From NCBI RefSeq assembly GCF_900091595.1, contig NZ_FMCW01000018.1, positions 62,001 through 126,000 of the forward strand: a DNA stretch of 64,000 bases, in the 5' to 3' direction. Both the position numbers and the translations under genes were made by a program. This document shows, in pieces, positions 58,233 through 64,000 of this stretch. The notes beneath the pieces are model-generated. The model did no database searches and was not told where the DNA came from. It worked only from the letters and a program-made list of their open reading frames with translations. Every line of letters begins with the position of its first letter. The stretch's first letter is position 1. This DNA comes from Micromonospora haikouensis. Lineage in GTDB: Bacteria > Actinomycetota > Actinomycetes > Mycobacteriales > Micromonosporaceae.

Positions 58233-59213
58233 ATGAGCGGATCGCAGGTGCCGGTGGTGGAGATGCTGTGGGAGGCGCACGATCCGCACCGCGCGCTCGA
58301 CGCAAGGTTCGGCTTCGGCGACGCGCGGGCGGCGGGCCGCTGGGTCGCCGACGTCCTGGGCGAACACTGGGGCGTACGCGTCGACTCCTGCGAGCGGATC
58401 GTGATGAGCGGCGGCAACGCGCTGGCGTGGGTCGACACGCCGTCCGGTCGGCGGCTCGCGAAGTGGTCGGTGCTGCCCGATCGTTTCCCGCGCCTGGCCG
58501 AGGTGGCCCGACTCACGAGCTGGCTCGACGGCCGGGGCCTGCCGGTCTCGGCGCCGGTTCCCACCGGGGACGGCCGGCTCCAGGTCGAGGCCAACGGTGT
58601 CTCGCTGGGCCTGCAACGGGTGATCGAGGGCGATCTTCTCGACACCACCGACCCCGGTCAGGTGCGGGCAGCCGGCACCGTCCTGGCCCGGCTGCACGAT
58701 GTGCTCGCCGCATACCCGCACGCCGAACGATTCGCCACGCTCGCCGTGGCGTCCCCACCGTTGACACAGCAGATCACCGAATGGCTCGACAGCCGCGCCG
58801 CACCGCTGCCCGCGGTGGCCCGCGACGCGCTGCGCGGACTGGTCGCCGGCGCGCCACCCGACCGGCTGCCACGGCAGCTCGTCCACCTCGACTTCCGCTC
58901 CGCCAACGTCCTGTGTGCCGGCGGCGAGATCACCGCGGTCCTCGACTTCGAGGAAGCCCGGCACGACCACCGGCTCGTCGACCTGGCCCGCGCGACGGTC
59001 CTGCTCGGCACCCGCTACCACGACTGGGGGCCGGTGCCACCTGAGGTCCAGGCCCAGTTTCTCGCCGGCTACCAGGCCGTGCGCCCGCTGACCCCGGCGG
59101 AGTCGGGCTGGTGGGACATCCTGCTGCTCTGGCAGGCCCTCGCGATGGTGCCGCCCGGGGAGGACCCGACCGGGTGGGGACTATCCGCGCTGAGTCGACT
59201 GCCGCGACCCTGA
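58233..59213 (+). CDS. Aminoglycoside-phosphotransferase-family kinase
   Basis: 326 residues, APH/choline-kinase fold. Catalytic loop LVHLDFRSANVLC (HxDxxxxN) and metal site VLDFEEARHDHRLVDLA. The N-lobe (LAWVDTPSGRRLAKWSVL) has the ATP-binding lysine. The family includes resistance enzymes, homoserine kinase II and many unassigned kinases; nothing here points to antibiotic resistance. ATG start with weak upstream ribosome signal. Confidence 0.85.
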   Translation: MSGSQVPVVEMLWEAHDPHRALDARFGFGDARAAGRWVADVLGEHWGVRVDSCERIVMSGGNALAWVDTPSGRRLAKWSVLPDRFPRLAEVARLTSWLDGRGLPVSAPVPTGDGRLQVEANGVSLGLQRVIEGDLLDTTDPGQVRAAGTVLARLHDVLAAYPHAERFATLAVASPPLTQQITEWLDSRAAPLPAVARDALRGLVAGAPPDRLPRQLVHLDFRSANVLCAGGEITAVLDFEEARHDHRLVDLARATVLLGTRYHDWGPVPPEVQAQFLAGYQAVRPLTPAESGWWDILLLWQALAMVPPGEDPTGWGLSALSRLPRP

Positions 59214-59250
59214 GCACGGTCCACTCTCGGCGAGCCGGGCCGGATCGGGT

Positions 59251-59631
59251 GTGGTGCACGATCAGTCGGCCGGCGGGGTGCCGTCCCGGTCGGCGTACTG
59301 GATCGGCGAGATCCCTTACCGCCAACCCGACGACACCTTCATGCCTGACACCATCGACGATTGGCGCGGCAACCGACTCCTGCGGCACCTGGTCGAGCGC
59401 CTCAACGCCGAGCACCCGTTCATCGACCTCAACACCCACAGCCTGTGGGCACTGCTCACCGCACGACGCGGGCTCGTCCACGATCACCCCGCCACCGGAC
59501 GAGCCCTCGCCCACCGTGCCGTCGCCGCTCTCGACAGCGACCGGATCTCGGCGCAGTCCCGCCAGGAACTAACCTCTATCGTCTACAGCCTGCGGACAGA
59601 AGGCATCACCGGCACGGGGACGGGCAGATGA
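59251..59631 (+). CDS. Hypothetical protein coupled to HD hydrolase
   Basis: 126 residues from GTG 59251 or 89 to 96 from later starts (ATG 59341). No family recognised. The core DDWRGNRLLRHLVERLNAEHPFIDLNTHSLWALLTARRGL looks like a folded helical domain. Its stop overlaps the HD-domain start (ATGA), which supports co-translation. Codon use is more relaxed than in upstream genes. Confidence 0.65.
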   Translation: MVHDQSAGGVPSRSAYWIGEIPYRQPDDTFMPDTIDDWRGNRLLRHLVERLNAEHPFIDLNTHSLWALLTARRGLVHDHPATGRALAHRAVAALDSDRISAQSRQELTSIVYSLRTEGITGTGTGR

Positions 59632-60206
59632 GCGAGGACCAGCACGCCGCCGCGATGAGGTTCATCTTCGAGGCCGGCGTCCTGAAACGCGCCGCCCGCA
59701 CCGGCTGGTGGTTCGCCGGGGTCAAGCATCCCGAGACCATCGCCGAGCACTCCCACCGCACCGCCCTGATCGGCATGATCCTCGCCGCCATGGAAGGGGC
59801 CGACCCCGCCCGCGTGACCATGCTCTGCGTCCTGCACGACACCCAGGAAACCCGCACCACCGACCTGCCCCACATCGCCAAGCGCTACCTCACCGCCGCC
59901 CCCAACACCACCATCACCGCCGACCAGGTCGCCGGCTGCCCACCCGCCGTCACCGACACCATCACCGCCGCCGTCACCGAATACGAAGCCGGCGAAACCC
60001 TCGACGCCGTCGTCGCCCGAGACGCCGACAAACTCGAGTGCCTCGTCCAAGCCGTCGAATACCGCCACCAGGGCATCGACAACGTCCAACGCTGGATCGA
60101 CAGCAGCCGCGCCGCGCTCAGGACCGACTCCGCACACCGCCTCGCCGACGCCGCACTGACCGGACAGCCGCTGGCCTGGCTCACGCCCCCCGCACGGCCG
60201 GAGTAG
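59628..60206 (+). CDS. HD-domain hydrolase (HDDC2/YfbR-like)
   Basis: 192 residues. HD motif set: ETIAEHSHRTALIG (His), LCVLHDTQE (HD pair) and VARDADKLECLVQAVEY (Asp). This is the layout of HDDC2/YfbR-type deoxynucleoside 5'-monophosphate phosphohydrolases. The ATG overlaps the upstream stop. Many codons here end in C or A in runs, giving a different base pattern from flanking genes, a possible sign of transfer. Confidence 0.88.
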   Translation: MSEDQHAAAMRFIFEAGVLKRAARTGWWFAGVKHPETIAEHSHRTALIGMILAAMEGADPARVTMLCVLHDTQETRTTDLPHIAKRYLTAAPNTTITADQVAGCPPAVTDTITAAVTEYEAGETLDAVVARDADKLECLVQAVEYRHQGIDNVQRWIDSSRAALRTDSAHRLADAALTGQPLAWLTPPARPE

Positions 60207-60256
60207 CGGCTCCCTCGTCGGTGGGTTCCTTTCCCTGTGCCGCCGCTGCGGGTGCC

Positions 60257-60451
60257 CTACCCCAGGCTCAGGTTGTGCTCCTCCAGGGAGTGCTGGATGA
60301 TCCCGAGGGCCTTCGGCCCCATGCCGTGCAGCCTGGCCAGCTCGGCGCGGGGCACCCCGGCCAGCTCGCGCAGGGTCGTGTAGCCGGCGTTGTTCAGGGC
60401 CCGCGTCGCGGGTGCTCCGATCCGGGGGAGCGCGTCGAGGGCGGAAGTCAC
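60257..60451 (-). CDS. Small helix-hairpin-helix protein
   Basis: 64 residues, one helix-hairpin-helix-like DNA-binding unit: ALPRIGAPATRALNNAGYTTLRELAGVP and LARLHGMGPKALGIIQHSLEE. Same fold class as the tail modules of RNA polymerase alpha and topoisomerases. GTG start with a weak ribosome site. Probably binds DNA non-specifically. Confidence 0.75.
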   Translation of the reverse strand: MTSALDALPRIGAPATRALNNAGYTTLRELAGVPRAELARLHGMGPKALGIIQHSLEEHNLSLG

Positions 60452-60756
60452 GTCGTCGACCCTACGGGCAGGTCAGCGCTATCTCCGGGCTGGGCTCAGG
60501 ATTCCACTCCAGCGAGTCGGGCGGCTCGGTGCCAGAACCGGTCGATGTCGGCTTCGTCTTCACCCTCCCCCGCAACCTTATCGAAGAGTAGCCATACCGG
60601 CGCACTCAGCTACCTCTCAGGTTGAGTGGGTACTTTTCCGACGCAGCGGCTTCCACCATGGACGCCGCTGAATCCGTTGTGGCACAAGGGTTTCCGGTGA
60701 AAGTTCCGCCGAATCCCGCGTGGCGCGCGTGGTGGCTGTCAAGGGAGACGCACGGA
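60452..60756. other. Promoter region of the Spo0M-like gene
   Basis: 305 bp between divergent genes. The open frame upstream of the Spo0M start lacks a ribosome site and looks noncoding. Several A/T-rich patches around 60580-60640. No operator recognised. Confidence 0.5.
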
Positions 60757-61854
60757 GTGTTCAAGAAGATGTTAGGCGCGTTCGGGGTGGGTGGCCCGAG
60801 CGTCGACACGGTCCTGTCCAACCCGAACACCCGCCCGGGGTTGCTGCTCGGCGGGCAGGTGAACCTGACCGGCGGCAGCCACGACGTGGAGATCGACCAC
60901 ATCACCGTCGGCCTGGTCACCCGGGTGGAGGTCGACGGCGCGGAGGAGGGGCACGACGCGCTCGTCGAGTTCCACCGCGTCCAGGTCGCCGGCGGCCTGC
61001 ACCTGCGGGAGGGGCAGCACCTCTCCCTGCCGTTCCAGGTGGCGATGCCGTGGGAGACCCCGGTGACCGACCTGTACGGGCAGCACCTGCACGGCATGAC
61101 GATGGGCCTGCGCACCGAGGTGGCCATCCGCGGCGCGGTCGACAAGGGCGACCTCGACCCGGTGTACGTGCACCCGCTGCCGGCGCAGGAGCGCATCCTG
61201 GAGGCGTTCGGCCGGCTCGGCTTCCAGTTCAAGGCCGCCGACCTCGAACGCGGGCACATCTCCGGGCTGCACCAGACGCTGCCGTTCTACCAGGAGATCG
61301 AATACTTCGCGGCCCCGCAGTACGCCCACGCCGTCAACGAGGTCGAGCTGACCTTCGTCGCCAACGAGCACGGCGTCGACGTCGTGCTGGAGTTCGACAA
61401 GCGCGGCGGCCTGTTCGGTGGCGGCCACGACTCGTACGGTCGCCATCACGTCGCCCACGGCGGCGCCGAGCACGGCGACTGGGCCGCACAGGTCGACGGC
61501 TGGATCCGCCAGGTTCTCGACGGCCACCGGAGCCCGCACGCCGGCCTCGGCTACGCCCCGCCCGTCCAGGGCCACGGCGCTCCCGGCTACCCGCCGCCGC
61601 CCCCGCCGCCCGGCTACGGCCAGCCCGCCTACGGCGCACCGGGTTACGGCCAGCCCGCATACGGCGCGCCCGGCTACGGGCACCCCGGGGGCCACTACAA
61701 GGAGGAGCACCAGGAGCGGCACGACGGGCCCGGCATGGGCGGGATCGCCGCCGGGGTGGTCGGCGGCGCGGCGCTCGGCTTCGCCGGCGGCATGATCGCC
61801 GACGAGGTCTTCGGCGACGACGAGGACGACGACGGCGGCGACGAGGAGGAGTGA
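60757..61854 (+). CDS. Spo0M-like sporulation-control protein
   Basis: 365 residues from GTG 60757 (GGGAG upstream). Arrestin-like Spo0M domain (about 1-240): VFKKMLGAFGVGGPSVDTVL, PGLLLGGQVNLTGGSHDVEID, LPFQVAMPWETPVT. Then a Tyr/Pro/Gly low-complexity region with GYGQPAYGAP repeats (about 265-315), a glycine-rich hydrophobic segment (GGIAAGVVGGAALGFAGGMI) and an acidic tail of Asp/Glu. The C-terminal part may contact membranes or partners. Spo0M proteins influence cell division and development in Bacillus. Confidence 0.88.
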   Translation: MFKKMLGAFGVGGPSVDTVLSNPNTRPGLLLGGQVNLTGGSHDVEIDHITVGLVTRVEVDGAEEGHDALVEFHRVQVAGGLHLREGQHLSLPFQVAMPWETPVTDLYGQHLHGMTMGLRTEVAIRGAVDKGDLDPVYVHPLPAQERILEAFGRLGFQFKAADLERGHISGLHQTLPFYQEIEYFAAPQYAHAVNEVELTFVANEHGVDVVLEFDKRGGLFGGGHDSYGRHHVAHGGAEHGDWAAQVDGWIRQVLDGHRSPHAGLGYAPPVQGHGAPGYPPPPPPPGYGQPAYGAPGYGQPAYGAPGYGHPGGHYKEEHQERHDGPGMGGIAAGVVGGAALGFAGGMIADEVFGDDEDDDGGDEEE

Positions 61855-61960
61855 GCCTCCGGCGGGTCCACTGTGGATCCGCACGCCGTTTCATGATCTA
61901 ATTTGTCAGGTTTGTCCGCATCTGGCCGGGCTGTCCGGCCGGAGTTTCGAAGGAGTGTGC

Positions 61961-62185
61961 ATGCCCGTCACCGCCGACCTCACCAAGCTGGTCGACAAGG
62001 CCTACCAGGACAAGCCCCTCACCGAGATCGTCGACGCCCCGGTGTCCGCCCTCGCCGGGGTCAGCGACGGCGACGCGAAGCTGCTCAAGGACGCCTTCGA
62101 CATCACCACCGTCGGCGACCTCGGCCGCAACCCCTACTTCCGCACCGCCAACGCCCTGGTCGCGCTGACCGGCACCACGAAGTAG
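61961..62185 (+). CDS. Small helix-hairpin-helix-like protein
   Basis: 74 residues: LTKLVDKAYQDKPLTEIVDAP, ALAGVSDGDAKLLKDAFDITTVGDLGRN. The second half resembles a helix-hairpin-helix module. ATG follows GAAGGAG. Followed at once by a strong terminator, so a monocistronic, probably well-expressed gene. Confidence 0.75.
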   Translation: MPVTADLTKLVDKAYQDKPLTEIVDAPVSALAGVSDGDAKLLKDAFDITTVGDLGRNPYFRTANALVALTGTTK

Positions 62186-62191
62186 CGCCAC

Positions 62192-62241
62192 GACGGGTGC
62201 CCGGCGGCCGAGAGCAGTTCTCGGCGCACCGGGCACCCGTC
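62192..62241. terminator. Terminator between convergent genes
   Basis: Perfect 13-bp arms GACGGGTGCCCGG (62192-62204) and CCGGGCACCCGTC (62229-62241), with an inner CCGAGA/TCTCGG stem. It serves the small HhH gene (plus) and the ABC permease gene (minus), whose stops lie 7-20 bp away on each side. Confidence 0.88.
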
Positions 62242-62260
62242 CGTTTCGCTGCCGCCCGCG

Positions 62261-63175
62261 TCAGGTGGTGCCGCGTTGGAACGGCTGGGCCAGCGCCCGG
62301 GGTTCGCGGTGCGCGGTGGCGAACACCAGCATCGCGAGCAGGGCCAGCAGGTACGGCGCGGCGATCAGCAACTGCGAGTTCATGGTGACCCCGAGTGCCG
62401 GCAGTGCCAGCCGCATCGCGTCGGCGAGGCCGAAGACGACGCAGCCGACCAGCGTGCGGCCGAGCCGCCAGGCGCCGAAGATCACGGCCGCGATCACCAG
62501 GTAGCCGCGCCCGGCCGTCATGTTCTGGTTGAACGAGCCGACCTCGCCGACGGCCAGGTACGCGCCGCCGAGCCCGGCGAGCAGCCCGCACCACAGCAGC
62601 GCCTGCCGGCGGCGGCGGTTGACGTGGATCCCGCTCACGTCGGCGGCCTGTGGGTTCTCCCCGACGGCCCGCAGCTCCAGCCCCCACCGGCTGCGCTGCA
62701 CCAGCCACCAGGTCAACGGGATCACCGCCAGCAGCAGATACACCGGCCAGCGCTGCACGAACAGCATCGGGCCGACGATCGGGATGTCCCGCAGCACCGG
62801 CACGCTCACCTGCCACACCTGGTGCCCGGTGAAGGTGCTCACCGTGATCAGGTAGCTGGTCAGGCCCAGCACGAGGGCGTTGAGGACCAGGCCGACGACG
62901 AACGTGTTGATCTGCACCCGGTGCGACAGGTTGCCGTGCACGAACGCCACCGCCACGCCGACGAGCGCGCCCGCGGCCAGGCCGATGGTGGCGCTGCCGG
63001 TGGCGCTGGCCACGGCGATCGACCCGAACGCGGCGCCGAGCATCATCGCCTCGACGGAGATGTTGAGGGTGCCGGCGCGCTGGGCGACGTACTCGCCGCA
63101 GGCGGCGAAGGCCAGGGGGACGGTGAGCCGGGCCCCGCTGGAGAGGATGGTGGCGATGTTGTCGGCGGCGCTCAT
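62261..63175 (-). CDS. ABC transporter permease, BmpA/NupQ-type (nucleoside or simple sugar)
   Basis: 304 residues, inner-membrane permease of the branched-chain/ribose-type superfamily with the nucleoside-transporter (YufQ/NupQ) style: AACGEYVAQRAGTLNISVEAMML, NTFVVGLVLNALVLG, ELRAVGENPQAADVSGIHVN. About eight to nine hydrophobic segments. Overlaps the partner permease stop (ATGA). Substrate could be nucleosides, autoinducers or sugars; the ATPase and binding protein lie outside. Confidence 0.88.
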   Translation of the reverse strand: MSAADNIATILSSGARLTVPLAFAACGEYVAQRAGTLNISVEAMMLGAAFGSIAVASATGSATIGLAAGALVGVAVAFVHGNLSHRVQINTFVVGLVLNALVLGLTSYLITVSTFTGHQVWQVSVPVLRDIPIVGPMLFVQRWPVYLLLAVIPLTWWLVQRSRWGLELRAVGENPQAADVSGIHVNRRRRQALLWCGLLAGLGGAYLAVGEVGSFNQNMTAGRGYLVIAAVIFGAWRLGRTLVGCVVFGLADAMRLALPALGVTMNSQLLIAAPYLLALLAMLVFATAHREPRALAQPFQRGTT

Positions 63176-64000
63176 GCCAGACTGCCTTCCATAGCGTCCT
63201 GCTTGCTCACGGCCGGGTCGGTGGCGGGCGTGGTGGTCGCCGGCTCGCCGGCGCGGCGGCGTTTGCGCAGCATGCCGATCACCACCGGCGGCGCGACGAA
63301 CGCCAGCACCAGCAGCGCCTTGACCACGTCGACGAGGAACGGCGGCACCCCGGTGGCGGCCAGGAAGCTGCCCCCGGCCCGGAGCACGCCGAACAGCACC
63401 GCGACCGGGATGGCCAGCAGCGGGTTGTTCCGGGCGACGAGGGCGACCAGCAGGCCGTCCCAGCCGATGTTGAGGGACATGCCGGGCTGCAACCGGTTGG
63501 TGCCGACGGGGCTGGCCAGCAGCAGCGCCCCGGCCAGGCCGGCGAGGCCGCCGGAGATGGCCAGCGCCATCCCGCCGAGGGCGCCGACGCGCACGCCGGC
63601 ATGCCGGGCCGCCGCCGGGCTGAGGCCGGTCATCGTGAGCCGGAACCCCCAGCGGGTACGCGCCAGCGCGAGGCTGAACACGACCGCGACGACGATGGCC
63701 AGGACGAGGCCGCCGTTGATCTGGAGGTTCGGGTACTCGCCGAGGGAGCTGATCCGCGCGCCCTCGGGCAGCGGGTTGGACTGCGGGGACAGGGTGCCCC
63801 GGCCCAGGCGGGACTCCTGCAGCAGCCACGGGGTGTTCACCGCGAACGAGACGAGCTGCTGGGCCAGGAACGTCATCAGCATCGTGCTGACCACGACGTT
63901 GACGCCGCGGAAGCGGTACATCAGGGCGCTGAGCCCGGCCCACGCGCCCGCGCCGACTGCCGCGGCGGCCAGCACGCTGACGACGAGCAGCGGTCCGGGC
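63172..64000 (-). CDS. ABC transporter permease, NupP-type, 5' end outside window
   Basis: The coding frame stays open to the window edge, so the start is missing. Partner of the permease above: LMYRFRGVNVVVSTMLMTFLAQQLVSF, FRLTMTGLSPAAARHAGVRVG, ISGGLAGLAGALLLASPVG. At least six hydrophobic segments visible. The Arg/Thr-rich cytoplasmic C-terminal tail of about 30 residues is typical. The GTG at 63975 is only the first in-frame start inside the window. Confidence 0.88.
   Translation of the reverse strand, partial: PGPLLVVSVLAAAAVGAGAWAGLSALMYRFRGVNVVVSTMLMTFLAQQLVSFAVNTPWLLQESRLGRGTLSPQSNPLPEGARISSLGEYPNLQINGGLVLAIVVAVVFSLALARTRWGFRLTMTGLSPAAARHAGVRVGALGGMALAISGGLAGLAGALLLASPVGTNRLQPGMSLNIGWDGLLVALVARNNPLLAIPVAVLFGVLRAGGSFLAATGVPPFLVDVVKALLVLAFVAPPVVIGMLRKRRRAGEPATTTPATDPAVSKQDAMEGSLA

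Noticed and set aside
58233-59213. Aminoglycoside resistance gene
   Set aside because: Only the kinase fold is visible; no resistance-specific motifs or context.

Overview
The window is very GC-rich. It has actinobacterial gene types (urease order ABCFGD without ureE, DUF5753-type XRE regulators, an ECF41 sigma factor, YbaB/EspC-like small proteins, CBM2-bearing secreted glycosidases) and many GTG/TTG starts. This fits Micromonosporaceae, most likely Micromonospora or a close relative. That assignment is an inference from gene content; no rRNA or tRNA gene is present to anchor it.

Layout. 1-1.7 kb: 3' part of a GH39 glycosidase, ending in a 36-bp tandem repeat. 1.7-13.4 kb: nitrogen block, all on the minus strand except a MarR gene. 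It holds the urea ABC transporter urtABCDE, a UrtA/AmiC-like protein without a signal peptide, and urease ureABCFGD. A GlnR-like site lies upstream of urtA. 13.6-18.2 kb: a secreted GH30 enzyme divergent from a LacI regulator, with a near-perfect 24-bp operator between them. 18.2-19.9 kb: an ECF41 sigma factor and an NmrA-like oxidoreductase behind an ECF41-type promoter. 20-22.7 kb: a type VII-style polymorphic toxin cassette (YbaB-like and EspC-like proteins, a toxin with a CdiA-type C-terminal domain, two candidate immunity genes).

23.1-33.2 kb: an accessory segment bounded by two copies of one intergenic repeat. Its main feature is a two-gene candidate defence module: a RelE-fold/UvrD helicase and a DUF262-DUF1524 nuclease carrying a Cys-less alkyltransferase-like domain. 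It also carries an acyltransferase, an esterase, XRE and GntR regulators and a frameshifted acetyltransferase. 33.3-38.6 kb: a membrane-anchored protein, an NTF2-like protein, and a two-gene pectin operon (CBM2-pectinesterase, CBM2-pectate lyase) with a LacI-type operator. 38.7-39.4 kb: a DUF2071 gene with a one-base frameshift.

39.5-53.1 kb: aromatic-catabolism block. One operon encodes Rieske dioxygenase alpha/beta, a Dabb protein and an extradiol-type VOC enzyme. A second eight-gene operon encodes ferredoxin, ferredoxin reductase, FAH-family hydrolase, amidohydrolase, HpcH/HpaI aldolase, cupin and a PfkB kinase. Acetamidase, a degenerate M20-like protein and two paralogous IclR regulators placed tail to tail accompany them. 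Inverted-repeat elements with CTTTGCTCTGCACCC ends lie at 44.2 and 53.4 kb. 53.5-64 kb: NTF2-like and VOC proteins, aldo/keto reductase, an internally deleted GNAT gene, a secreted GH27 alpha-galactosidase with a ricin-type lectin domain, an APH-family kinase, an HD hydrolase, a Spo0M-like protein between two small helix-hairpin-helix proteins, and two nucleoside/sugar ABC permeases, the last running off the window.

The urt and ure genes together make a urea uptake and hydrolysis route probably under nitrogen control. The GH39, GH30, pectin and GH27 genes suit growth on plant polysaccharide. The 39-53 kb block looks like an IclR-controlled ring-cleavage pathway whose substrate cannot be read from sequence alone.
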